From NCBI RefSeq assembly GCF_042665295.1, contig NZ_JBHTCO010000002.1, forward strand, positions 186,001 through 250,000: a stretch of 64,000 bases of DNA, read 5' to 3'. A program made the position numbers and the translations under genes. This DNA comes from Scopulibacillus_A cellulosilyticus (GTDB lineage Bacteria > Bacillota > Bacilli > Bacillales > Sporolactobacillaceae). Position 1 is the first letter of the stretch; every line of letters starts with the position of its first letter. The notes under the pieces were generated by a model, which saw nothing but the letters and a program-made list of their open reading frames with translations, was not told the DNA's origin and made no database searches. Shown here piece by piece: positions 8,084 to 15,901 of the stretch.

Positions 8084-8130
8084 GTGGATAACTATCATTT
8101 TTGGGGTCTGACCCTGTGAACTGTGGATAA
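8083..8130. repeat. Two DnaA boxes flanking a GGGGTCTGACCC motif
   Basis: TGTGGATAA (reverse of TTATCCACA) occurs at 8083-8091 and 8122-8130. Between them GGGGTCTGACCCTGTGAAC lies at 8103-8121. The same 19-mer with DnaA boxes recurs at 61536. Confidence 0.7.
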
Positions 8131-8136
8131 CTGGGA

Positions 8137-9486
8137 TCAGCTGGTTTCAAGCCCAACTCTCTTAATTGAAACATGGTATCTAACTGTAATATCAGCCTGT
8201 TTAAAGGCCGTTTTCCAATCTATTTTGTTATACATTGACGGATAATAGGATCTCACCATGGTACGAATATCAAGAATGTCAGAATTGAATCTTTGCAGCT
8301 TATGAACCATTCTATCCGACCTTTTTTCCATAACATATTCCACTCTTTTTTCCGCGGCATTTCTTTTTTTAATGTTTTTTAAATCAATTTTAGGCGTAGT
8401 TTCAATCACTTCGCCATCTACATAAATATCAATCACATCTTTTAATTGATGGTCGTGAAAAGAAATATGATGTTTTCTTTTTATTTTAGATGGCAGCAAT
8501 GTCATTTGCTTCCCTTTAGCCAAAGGGACGAACATTTCTCCAGCATCTTCTTCTAAGGCAGCTCTTTGCCATTGAGCCATGTCGTATATATTTAAAAATC
8601 CGGCGAGATGGGTATTACTTCCCCCTTTAAATGCCCCGATTCCGACAATTTTTACATTAGATTTATTTACTTGCTTAATAACAAGCATAAAAGGCTCTTT
8701 TGTCGAATTTATTCGGTCCATGACAACATTTGCGAGTGTGTTTTTCGGGATGTATTGAATGTTTTCGTCGCTTAATATCATTCCTCTTAAATAAATCTTG
8801 GGAATTTGCTCTTCAGGCGGCGTAAAGGTTTTTAAAAATTTTTCAGCTGATTCGCCTTTAATAATCATTGGCCAAATTTGGCTTTTTCTAATCACAGCCA
8901 TTCTGGAAAAAGCATCAAACAAGGACGGAAATGGTTTTTTTACTAACGGTTCACTTAAAATTAACTCTCTAAGATCTCCGAAAAACAGGGTTTGTTCCGC
9001 TTTCCATTGTAAATCAACAAGGGCTTGAGCTAATGAATTGGCTTCAGTGGAAATGACTTTATAAGATTTTCCCCCGCCTTGTGATTGATTGCTGCCGCTG
9101 CCGTTTCCAAGGTTTTTTGGCAGCGGAATTTCAACAGATACTTTTAAAGGGTACTTTTTGCCTTTGTCAATACCGATGGCCACGACCATCGCCCGCTTTT
9201 CAAGATCCCTTTCATCCCAGCACCCGCTTATTATAACGAGACATAATAATAATAAAAGGCTAAAAAAAAGTGGTTTTGCTTTAATAGAGCGGCAGCGCCG
9301 TTGCCGATTCGATGCAGCGGTCAATTTTAAATTCCGAGTTTTAGGTGCTCCTGCGCGAAGTTTTTCAGGGGAGTTTTTCAAAGCTCGTCGCAAAGCTGCA
9401 AAGATGTTATTCAAAGTTGCGGCTTTGCAACTAGGCCTTTGTCTACGCCTTTTCAGGCTTGCCAGTCGGCAAGTTTTCTTTACCAT
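8137..9486 (-). CDS. gerKC: Spore germination lipoprotein GerC family, with in-frame repeat insertion
   Basis: 449-residue Ger(x)C-family subunit of a germinant receptor, normally lipid-anchored on the spore inner membrane. The mature start is evident: PLFFSLLLLLCLVIISGC-WDERDLEKR, with a lipobox before the conserved WDxRD and then AIGID. C-terminal domains extend to residue 449. The ATG at 9486 has GGGAGG at good spacing and looks native. However, residues about 5-67 between MVKK and KAKPLFF are basic, atypical and encoded by a family A repeat (about 9286-9482). A normal GerC would be about 60 residues shorter. The gene may still work if the signal helix is used internally, or may be impaired. 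Confidence 0.88.
   Translation of the reverse strand: MVKKTCRLASLKRRRQRPSCKAATLNNIFAALRRALKNSPEKLRAGAPKTRNLKLTAASNRQRRCRSIKAKPLFFSLLLLLCLVIISGCWDERDLEKRAMVVAIGIDKGKKYPLKVSVEIPLPKNLGNGSGSNQSQGGGKSYKVISTEANSLAQALVDLQWKAEQTLFFGDLRELILSEPLVKKPFPSLFDAFSRMAVIRKSQIWPMIIKGESAEKFLKTFTPPEEQIPKIYLRGMILSDENIQYIPKNTLANVVMDRINSTKEPFMLVIKQVNKSNVKIVGIGAFKGGSNTHLAGFLNIYDMAQWQRAALEEDAGEMFVPLAKGKQMTLLPSKIKRKHHISFHDHQLKDVIDIYVDGEVIETTPKIDLKNIKKRNAAEKRVEYVMEKRSDRMVHKLQRFNSDILDIRTMVRSYYPSMYNKIDWKTAFKQADITVRYHVSIKRVGLETS
9286..9482 (+). repeat. Family A repeat, copy 2, inside gerKC and gerKB ends
   Basis: The right end is the hairpin CTTGCCAGTCGGCAAG followed by TTTTCTTTA (9458-9482). Upstream are CTAGGCCTTTGTCTACG and CGATGCAGCGGTCAATTTTAAATTC, which match the family core. 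A middle block (about 9331-9400, GGTGCTCCTGCGCGAAG and GGGGAGTTTTTCAAAGC) is absent from other copies and resembles the 80-bp tandem unit at 31377. It overlaps both the 5' end of gerKC and the 3' end of gerKB. Confidence 0.8.
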
Positions 9487-10693
9487 TCTTAGTTCCTCCC
9501 TTCCGTTTGGTCAGAATGGCAAGGAGCAGAAGAATAATAGGAATAATGATTTCTGTAAATAAGCCAATAATGCCGGTAATTGTTTCCCATTTATTAAATG
9601 TGAAAATATTTTCCGAGATCAAAGTGACATAAATGATGATAGGAAAAGCGCATAGCCCCAACCACCTGCGAGCTTTATTTTTATCCTTAAAATCAATCAA
9701 TTGAACGATTGAAAAGCAAGTAAAGTAATAACTGTTGCTGATCGTTGTAAAAACAGCTGCTACCCATATACTGATAAAGGCGGGATCTAACCTTTCGATA
9801 ACAGCACCGGGCAACGTGGCAGTTTTGGCTAAATCATAGGTGGGCCACATCTCAACTTGCAGGACCTCATACCCAAAAACGGCAACGGTTACAGTAACTA
9901 GGCTAGTGTAAAGCAGCCCAGTGATAGCTGCACCTGACAGATTGGCAGAATAAAGTTTAGACTTTTTGTCTTTTCGTGTGTAAGCCATTGTTACGAATAT
10001 AATTGAGAACCCTTCAAAGGAATAAAAGATATCAAAGCAGCTCGTTTTCAAAACTTCTTTCCAATTAAAATGAAATAAAGGAAGCAGGTTAGTTAATTCA
10101 GCATTTTGCAATGATACCGCTATAATAATGACTAATGGAATTAATATAATTGGAAAGACAGTTTCATTAAAACGGGCAATGACCTCAAGCTCAAACCATA
10201 CAACACATAGGGCGGCGATCATTAAAGTAATTAAAACAACGAGAACGGGTGTATGCGGAAATATGGCGATTCTGACAAGTTCGGAAAATATACGCGAAGA
10301 AATAACGACAAACCCAAGCCACATAGCGAGATAGGGCAATATAAAGATTAAAGCCAAAATTTTATATAAACGTTTTTTGTTTGATCCAAATAAAATGGTT
10401 GGAATAAATTCAATAAATGTTTGATTAGGGAAACGCAAAGCAAGCTTCGTTATAATAAACACGGCTGCTAATGAAATGAGTGTAGAGATTAAAACTGGAA
10501 GCCAGGCTGTTTCATGGGCCGTTGCCGATGCAAGCCGCGGTATGCTTAGCAAGCCGGTTGCAATTTGTGTACTGGCAATTAAAATCATTGATTGATATGG
10601 GGAAACAACTGTTTTATCAGTTGACTTATTTTTTAGTTTTCGATTTTGTGTTACTTGACTGGTTTGATTTTGATTCTGATTTTGATTTGTCAT
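9443..10693 (-). CDS. gerKB: Spore germination permease GerB family
   Basis: 416-residue APC-type polytopic membrane protein (about ten helices), the presumed germinant-binding subunit of a Ger receptor in the spore inner membrane. It starts with a polar N/Q-rich tail, then SPYQSMILIASTQIATGLLSIPR, typical of the family's first helix (given in part). Its 5' end overlaps the gerKA 3' end by 68 nt. The last dozen residues (KENLPTGKPEKA) are encoded by the inserted family A repeat, so the original C-terminus and stop have probably been replaced. The ribosome site is weak, suggesting coupling to gerKA. Confidence 0.93.
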   Translation of the reverse strand: MTNQNQNQNQTSQVTQNRKLKNKSTDKTVVSPYQSMILIASTQIATGLLSIPRLASATAHETAWLPVLISTLISLAAVFIITKLALRFPNQTFIEFIPTILFGSNKKRLYKILALIFILPYLAMWLGFVVISSRIFSELVRIAIFPHTPVLVVLITLMIAALCVVWFELEVIARFNETVFPIILIPLVIIIAVSLQNAELTNLLPLFHFNWKEVLKTSCFDIFYSFEGFSIIFVTMAYTRKDKKSKLYSANLSGAAITGLLYTSLVTVTVAVFGYEVLQVEMWPTYDLAKTATLPGAVIERLDPAFISIWVAAVFTTISNSYYFTCFSIVQLIDFKDKNKARRWLGLCAFPIIIYVTLISENIFTFNKWETITGIIGLFTEIIIPIILLLLAILTKRKGGTKNGKENLPTGKPEKA

Positions 10694-12281
10694 TAGTTTT
10701 CACATCTTTCTGATCCCTATGTTTATCTAACGGCTTCATAAAAATCGGGCGCTTGACCATCCATGTTAATGGCGCGCGGAATATGACGTCCTTAAGCCCT
10801 GATAAATGCAAAGGACTAAAAGGCGCAAAATAAGGGACGCCGAATGATTTTAGTGATGAAAGGTGCAGAATGATAAGCAAAGTAAACAGCATAATGCCGT
10901 ACAGCCCGAGAAAAGCAGCGATTAGCATCATTGGAAAACGAATTAAACGAATGGCTATAGCACCGCCGTAGCTCGGCGACGTAAAGGAACATATCGCGGT
11001 GATTGAGACAACAATAACCATTAGAGGACTGACAAGCCCTGCTGTGACTGATGCTTCACCGACGACAAGAGCACCGACAATGCCGATGGTTGACCCGACT
11101 TTTCCCGGCAGCCGAATACTTGCTTCTCTTAGAATTTCAATGGTAATTTCCATAATCATAGCTTCAATAATGGTCGGGAACGGCACCGCTGACCGTCCAG
11201 CTGCCATTGCATACAACAGATTCGGCGGAATCATTTCAGGATGAAATGTTGAAAAAGCAATATACAGTGACGGCGCGAACAGCGAGAAAAACACGCTGAT
11301 TAGTCGAATAAACCGCAAAAATGATGTTATCCAAACTCTTTCATAATAATCTTCAGGCGTTTGGAAAAATGATGCGAAAATTGTCGGTGCAATTAAAGCA
11401 AAAGGCGATCCATCTGTGAGAATAATGGCTTTTCCCTCAAGAAGATGCCCAATCGTCTTATCGGGACGTTCTGTACTTTGTATTTGCGGAAAGGGTGACC
11501 ACGTTGAATCTTCAATAAACTGCTCTATATATCCGCTTTCTAATATGCCGTCTGTTTTTATTTCATCAATGCGATGATTAATCTCCTCTAATATTTCTTC
11601 ATTGGCTATCCCCTCGATATAAACGACGGCAATATCTGTCTGCGTTCTTTCACCGAGTTGATGAAATCTAATTCTTAAATCCGGATCTCTTAACCTGCGT
11701 CGGATTAAGGAAGTGTTAACAACAAGAGTTTCAATAAATCCTTCTCTGGGTCCTCTGATGGTTGTTTCGTTTTCAGGGCTTTCGATGGCCCGCATTTGCC
11801 ACATGCGTGTATCCATCATTAAAGCATAGTTTTGCCCTTCGACAAAGATGGCGGTTTGCCCTGACAAAACAGAATGCATCAGTGTTTTAAATTTTTTATC
11901 TTCGTTAATTTCGCCGACATTTAAATCATGTTTTTTTAGGACATTCAAAAAGTCTGCCATGTTTTCACTTTCAGGTAAGTCTACTTTACGGGTTTCAATC
12001 ATTGTTGATTTTAAAATAAAGTTGTTGATGGTCTCGTCATTAACGAGCCCTTGAATATAGACAATGGCCGCCTTATGGGCAGATTGTTTGCCGATTGTAA
12101 ATCTGCGGATAATAACATCGCTGCTTTTCCCGGTAATTTGTTCTATTAAAGAAAGATTTTTTTCAAGGTCTTTATCAACACTTTCTTTAATTTCATTGAT
12201 TTTTATTCTTTCATATTCCTGTGTAATCTTTTTCTTCTTCATGTTACGGTGGATTTTAACCCCATTTGAAAATTCAACCAC
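10626..12281 (-). CDS. gerKA: Spore germination protein GerA family
   Basis: 551-residue A-subunit of a GerA-type receptor: a large N-terminal cytoplasmic domain (to about residue 290), then five or so helices (from WITSFLRFIRLISVFFSLFAP onward) with the family motif PFPTIIEAMIMEITIEILREASIRLP. The C-terminal tail is K/S/N-rich. The start is GTG at 12281, behind GAGGGG at 7 nt; the frame is open further upstream but enters the family B repeat. First gene of a gerKA-gerKB-gerKC operon. A SigG-like promoter sits at 12455-12483, beyond the repeat, so the leader is occupied by repeat sequence. Confidence 0.93.
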   Translation of the reverse strand: MVEFSNGVKIHRNMKKKKITQEYERIKINEIKESVDKDLEKNLSLIEQITGKSSDVIIRRFTIGKQSAHKAAIVYIQGLVNDETINNFILKSTMIETRKVDLPESENMADFLNVLKKHDLNVGEINEDKKFKTLMHSVLSGQTAIFVEGQNYALMMDTRMWQMRAIESPENETTIRGPREGFIETLVVNTSLIRRRLRDPDLRIRFHQLGERTQTDIAVVYIEGIANEEILEEINHRIDEIKTDGILESGYIEQFIEDSTWSPFPQIQSTERPDKTIGHLLEGKAIILTDGSPFALIAPTIFASFFQTPEDYYERVWITSFLRFIRLISVFFSLFAPSLYIAFSTFHPEMIPPNLLYAMAAGRSAVPFPTIIEAMIMEITIEILREASIRLPGKVGSTIGIVGALVVGEASVTAGLVSPLMVIVVSITAICSFTSPSYGGAIAIRLIRFPMMLIAAFLGLYGIMLFTLLIILHLSSLKSFGVPYFAPFSPLHLSGLKDVIFRAPLTWMVKRPIFMKPLDKHRDQKDVKTNDKSKSESKSNQSSNTKSKTKK

Positions 12282-12301
12282 AACGAAACCCCTCAATTTC
12301 T

Positions 12302-12454
12302 TTAAGTTCAAAAAGGAGGACAAAAAGAGCCGAGAAGTTCAAGGAAGCGCCGTCTCCGAGCACCGGAGCGTATGCTTTTAATACGTGAGGAGCGGAGGAG
12401 CAAGCTGACGCGGAAATTCGACAGCTATTTTTCCCGGACTTTTTGAACATCCTC
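12302..12454 (-). repeat. Interspersed repeat family B, copy 1 (long form)
   Basis: Bounded by GTTCAAAAA (12306-12314) and TTTTTGAAC (12440-12448), with adjacent GGAGGACAAAAAG and TTTTTCCCGGAC segments shared with the copies at 37316 and 44338. The centre (CCGTCTCCGAGCACCGGAGC, ACGTGAGGAGCGGAGGAGC) is absent from the other copies. It fills the gap between the SigG-like -10 and gerKA. Confidence 0.75.
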
Positions 12455-12483
12455 TATAATGTAATTGTTAGTTTTCGCCATGA
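12455..12483 (-). promoter_or_regulatory. Putative SigG-type promoter of the germination operon
   Basis: Minus strand TCATG, 17 nt, CATTATA. The -10 fits CATNNTA exactly and spacing equals that of the SASP promoter at 2353. Family B copy 1 begins directly downstream of the -10, so transcription would start inside the repeat. Confidence 0.5.
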
Positions 12484-12498
12484 TTTGAATAAGTATAC

Positions 12499-12590
12499 TA
12501 AAGAAAACTTGGCTGGTGCCAAGCCCTAAGGCGCAGGCAACTGCCTAGATGCACTTATACTTTCATCCTTTAGAAATTAAACTTTTTGAA
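12499..12590 (-). repeat. Family A repeat, copy 3 (opposite orientation)
   Basis: TAAAGAAAA followed by the hairpin CTTGGCTGGTGCCAAG (12508-12523), then CTAAGGCGCAGGCAACTG and GCACTTATACTTTC. The stem shows compensating changes (CTTGGC/GCCAAG instead of CTTGCC/GGCAAG). It lies between the ger operon and arsB. Confidence 0.7.
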
Positions 12591-12600
12591 AGTAAAAAGA

Positions 12601-12622
12601 AAACCCGCCGATTGGCGGGTTT
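12601..12622. terminator. Bidirectional terminator after arsB
   Basis: AAACCCGCC-GATT-GGCGGGTTT forms a compact GC stem flanked by A and T runs, ten nt past the arsB stop. Confidence 0.85.
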
Positions 12623-12631
12623 AAAAAAGAG

Positions 12632-13927
12632 TTATATCAATAGTAAACTGAGGTACAGACCAATGAGGGTTAGAAGCAAAGTTGGAATAGTTAATATCAT
12701 ACCGACTTTAAAATAATAACCCCATGAAATTTTAATACCTTTTTTTGATAGGACATGCAGCCATAGTAAAGTTGCCAATGAGCCGATCGGCGTCATTTTA
12801 GGTCCTAAATCTGAACCAATAACATTCGCATAGATCAGCCCTTCTTTAATGGCACCGGTTGTATGAGTTTGGGCGATGGCTAAAGCATCTATCATAACTG
12901 TCGGCAAGTTGTTCATTAATGATGACATGATTGCTGCAATAAATCCCATTGAAACGGTGCCGATAAAAAGCCCGTGATGAGAAGCTGCTTGAATAACGCC
13001 CGCCAGCACATTGGTCAGTCCGACATTTCTTAGGCCGTAAACAACAACATACATGCCAATAGAAAAGAAAACGATATTCCAGGGAGCGCCCATTATCACT
13101 TGTCTAATCGAAACCGCAGGACTTTTCTTTGCCATGAATAAAAAGAAGACAGCAATAACTCCAGCGATCATAGAAACCGGAATATTATGAACCTCGCCGA
13201 CAAAGTAACCTATTAATAATAAAGCTAAAACAAACCAAGAGAGGCGGAACATTTTAAGATCTTTAATAGCTTCAGCTGGATTTTTAAGTTGGCTTAGATC
13301 ATATTGTTTAGGGATGCTTCTTCTGAAAAAGAGATATAAAAAGAAAATACTTGCGGCAATGGAGAATAGATCAGGTAAGATCATGCGTGAAACATATTCT
13401 CCAAAGCTTATATGAAAGAAATCGGCTGACACAATATTGACCAAGTTACTGACAATAAGCGGGAGTGACGATGTATCTGCAATAAAACCGCAGGCCATAA
13501 TAAAAGGTAAAATCATTTTTTCTTTAAAATTCAAAGCGCGGACCATAGACAAAACAATAGGGGTTAAGATGAGAGCACCGCCATCATTAGCGAAAAAAGC
13601 GGAGACAAGCGCCCCTAATATGATCATATAAATAAACATCTTAACACCGCTGCCTCCGGCGACTTGCGCCATATGTAAAGCTGCCCATTCAAAGAAACCT
13701 ATTTCATCAAGAATAAGCGAAATGATAATAATAGCTACAAAAGTCAGTGTGGCATCCCAAACAATCCCGGTTACAGCCGCTACATCATGAAAGTGAACAA
13801 CGCCGGCAATAAGCGCAAGGATTGCTCCGCAGCAGGCTGTCCACCCGATGCCTAATTCTTTAGGCTGCCAAATAACTAGAATTAATGTTAAGAAAAAAAT
13901 AAATAAAGCCAGAATGATTGATAACAA
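12632..13927 (-). CDS. arsB: Arsenite efflux pump, ArsB family
   Basis: 431-residue twelve-helix permease exporting arsenite or antimonite by proton exchange. The protein follows the staphylococcal/Bacillus ArsB pattern from end to end: WQPKELGIGWTACCGA near the N-terminus, GIVWDATLTFVAIIIISLI, AFFANDGGALILTPIVL, SSLPLIVSNLVNIVSADFF, and GSDLGPKMTPIGSLATLLWL near the C-terminus. TTG start behind TAGGAGGATAAA. No arsR, arsC or arsA is adjacent, so it is an orphan pump here. The divergent purine permease begins 180 nt away. Confidence 0.92.
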   Translation of the reverse strand: MLSIILALFIFFLTLILVIWQPKELGIGWTACCGAILALIAGVVHFHDVAAVTGIVWDATLTFVAIIIISLILDEIGFFEWAALHMAQVAGGSGVKMFIYMIILGALVSAFFANDGGALILTPIVLSMVRALNFKEKMILPFIMACGFIADTSSLPLIVSNLVNIVSADFFHISFGEYVSRMILPDLFSIAASIFFLYLFFRRSIPKQYDLSQLKNPAEAIKDLKMFRLSWFVLALLLIGYFVGEVHNIPVSMIAGVIAVFFLFMAKKSPAVSIRQVIMGAPWNIVFFSIGMYVVVYGLRNVGLTNVLAGVIQAASHHGLFIGTVSMGFIAAIMSSLMNNLPTVMIDALAIAQTHTTGAIKEGLIYANVIGSDLGPKMTPIGSLATLLWLHVLSKKGIKISWGYYFKVGMILTIPTLLLTLIGLYLSLLLI

Positions 13928-14109
13928 GAGTTTATCCTCCTAATGACAACAGCTCCGTAATAATTATATAGTATATTTTTATTTGCTCAATCTTTTTGCA
14001 AAAATTGAACCATATTGGACAATATATAACAGAAAAATTATCGCCTATCCCGTCTTGAAAAAATATCTGGCGTCATGTATGATTTGTAAATATGTAACCA
14101 TAGGGCGGG

Positions 14110-15435
14110 TTGAGGGGTTATATTGAAAGAAGGCAGCTAAGGAAGGTGTTTAACAGACTATTTCGTTTAAAAGAAAATCATACCTCAATTAAAACCGAGT
14201 TGTTAGCAGGGCTTGTTTCTTTTTTTACGATCGTTTATATCATTGCTGTCAATGCGTCAATCCTTACAGACGCAGGCATTCCTATGGGGGCGGGTATTGT
14301 CGCGACAATACTTGTTGCTTTTGCTGGATCTCTGCTTATGGGATTTTGGGCGAATGCACCAATGCTTCTTGTTCCGGGGATGGGGATTAATGCATTGTTC
14401 ACTTACACGGTCGTCCAGTCAATGGGACTTCATTGGCAAGAAGCATTAGCCGCTGTATTTGTGTCGGGGATTTTGTTTGTGATTATTACTTTTACGTCTT
14501 TGTCCGGAATCATTGCAAATGCTATTCCTGATTCCTTAAAGGAATCGATTGGTGTAGGGATCGGTCTGTTCCTGGCATTTATCGGATTGCAAAAGGGCGG
14601 TATTGTTGTTAAAAGCAAATCAACCTTTGTTCAATTAGGGCATTTTAGTGATGCTCACGTACTTTTAATGATTGCAACTTTGGTTATTACGCTTATCCTT
14701 TTCGCACGGAATGTACCAGGAAATTTGCTGATAGGGATTATAGCCGGCACAATCCTGTCTATTTTATTTGGTGAAACAGATCTTCATAAACTCGGACAAT
14801 CAGGTTTTTCTTTAAACGACTATAAACCAGTATTTGTTGGCCTATCATTTAAGCATGTGCTGACTTTTCCATTTTGGATGGCTGTATTTTCATTAACCTT
14901 GGTCACATTATTTGAAAATATTGGCTTAACTCATGGTTTTGTTAAGATGATTCAAAGACCTGAGAAATATGATCGTTCCCTTCAAGCCACAGCATTATCA
15001 GTCATAACATGCGGATTGCTTGGGACAAGTCCATCTGTGGCAACGGTCGAAAGTGCATCTGGAATTACTGCGGGAGGAAGAACAGGATTAACTACTATAA
15101 CAACTGGTGTGTTGTTTTTAATCTCTTTATTGTTCATACCCTTTATTAGAATCATTCCTGATACGGCAATTGCCCCTGTGCTTATTATTATTGGCGGACT
15201 GATGATCAGCGGTACGAGAAATATTAATTTTAATGATTTTACTGAAGGATTTCCGGCTTTTTTAATCATTGCGTGTATACCGCTGACATCCAGCATTGTC
15301 GATGGCATAGCATTAGGGTTTATTGCGTATCCGATTTTAAAAATAGCAAACGGAAAAGCAAAAAATGTTGCAGTTACGCTATATATTATAGCTGCGTTAT
15401 TTCTTATATATTTTATATTTCAAGCTTTCAGTTAG
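14110..15435 (+). CDS. Guanine/hypoxanthine permease, NCS2 AzgA type
   Basis: About 441-residue polytopic purine:H+ symporter of the PbuG/PbuO group. Visible are the N-terminal LLAGLVSFFTIVYIIAVNAS, the PGMGINALFTYTVV loop near residue 93, SLTLVTLFENIGLTHG near 260 and the GTSPSVATVESASGITAGGRTG motif near 303 that typifies AzgA-like NCS2 transporters (each quoted within limits). The start is uncertain: TTG at 14110 is the longest; GTG at 14146 is possible but its ribosome site is too close. I see no purine riboswitch in the leader. A terminator follows immediately. Confidence 0.9.
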   Translation: MRGYIERRQLRKVFNRLFRLKENHTSIKTELLAGLVSFFTIVYIIAVNASILTDAGIPMGAGIVATILVAFAGSLLMGFWANAPMLLVPGMGINALFTYTVVQSMGLHWQEALAAVFVSGILFVIITFTSLSGIIANAIPDSLKESIGVGIGLFLAFIGLQKGGIVVKSKSTFVQLGHFSDAHVLLMIATLVITLILFARNVPGNLLIGIIAGTILSILFGETDLHKLGQSGFSLNDYKPVFVGLSFKHVLTFPFWMAVFSLTLVTLFENIGLTHGFVKMIQRPEKYDRSLQATALSVITCGLLGTSPSVATVESASGITAGGRTGLTTITTGVLFLISLLFIPFIRIIPDTAIAPVLIIIGGLMISGTRNINFNDFTEGFPAFLIIACIPLTSSIVDGIALGFIAYPILKIANGKAKNVAVTLYIIAALFLIYFIFQAFS

Positions 15436-15462
15436 AAAACTCGCCGACCGGGCGAGTTTTAC
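15436..15462 (+). terminator. Intrinsic terminator of the purine permease gene
   Basis: AAAACTCGCC and GGCGAGTTTT form a stem directly after the stop codon. Confidence 0.85.
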
Positions 15463-15468
15463 TTTTGC

Positions 15469-15560
15469 ACTTTAAGGGAATTTATCTGCTTCAAGGATTA
15501 AAGTATAAGAAAAACTAGGGCTTTCGCTATGAGAAATGGGCGATAAGCCAAGTTTTTCTA
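15469..15560 (+). repeat. Family A repeat, copy 4 (divergent)
   Basis: CACTTTAAGGGAATTTATC, AAAGTATAAGAAAAACTAGG and GCGATAAGCCAAGTTTTTCTA follow the order of the family A core and end but with many differences. It may be an old copy or one with a replaced hairpin. Confidence 0.5.
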
Positions 15561-15594
15561 ATAAAATGTTCCATGAATAATTGTAAAAAATCTA

Positions 15595-15623
15595 TTTTCA
15601 AATTATGAAATTTGTACTATAAT
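15595..15623 (+). promoter_or_regulatory. SigA-type promoter for nupC
   Basis: TTTTCA, a 17-nt spacer and TATAAT (15618-15623). A long leader of about 270 nt separates it from nupC and contains both cre-like sites. Confidence 0.5.
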
Positions 15624-15642
15624 TTACTTGTTGTAAAGTTTA

Positions 15643-15656
15643 TGTAAGCGGTTACG
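15643..15656 (+). promoter_or_regulatory. cre-like operator 1
   Basis: TGTAAGCGGTTACG fits the CcpA cre core (TGNAANCGNWNNC) with one mismatch at the end. It lies about 20 nt downstream of the -10, a position suited to repression. Confidence 0.5.
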
Positions 15657-15770
15657 GTAAAATGTTAATCGGTCAAATGACTCAAAGACTTATATAGATT
15701 ACAATTTTTTCGTAGACAATCCTTTAATATTTGTGGTTTAATTAAAAGCATGTAATTTTTACGATTAATG

Positions 15771-15784
15771 TGTAACCGATTACA
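15771..15784 (+). promoter_or_regulatory. cre-like operator 2
   Basis: TGTAACCGATTACA is a full match to TGNAANCGNWNNCW and nearly a perfect palindrome, as used by CcpA or another LacI-family regulator. It lies 118 nt before the nupC start. Confidence 0.55.
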
Positions 15785-15901
15785 GATTCAAACATGAATG
15801 GCTGATCATGTTGGGATGTCATTGAATATCGAGATCATAGTAAACATCCTGCCGGGAATATAATATTAAATTTTTTTAAGACAATCTAGGAGGCTTAATA
15901 G

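Noticed and set aside
8041..8130. Replication origin
   Set aside because: DnaA boxes are present, but there is no dnaA/dnaN/rpmH neighbourhood and no AT-rich unwinding region; better explained as a dispersed DnaA-box motif.
9089..9562. 157-codon plus-strand frame across the gerKB/gerKC junction
   Set aside because: It lies opposite gerKC and the family A repeat and has no ribosome site; a by-product of the inserted repeat.
12632..13927. Arsenic resistance operon
   Set aside because: Only arsB is present; no arsR, arsC, arsA or arsD in the flanks.
13928..14109. Purine riboswitch before the purine permease
   Set aside because: The conserved loop sequences of the purine aptamer are absent in the leader.
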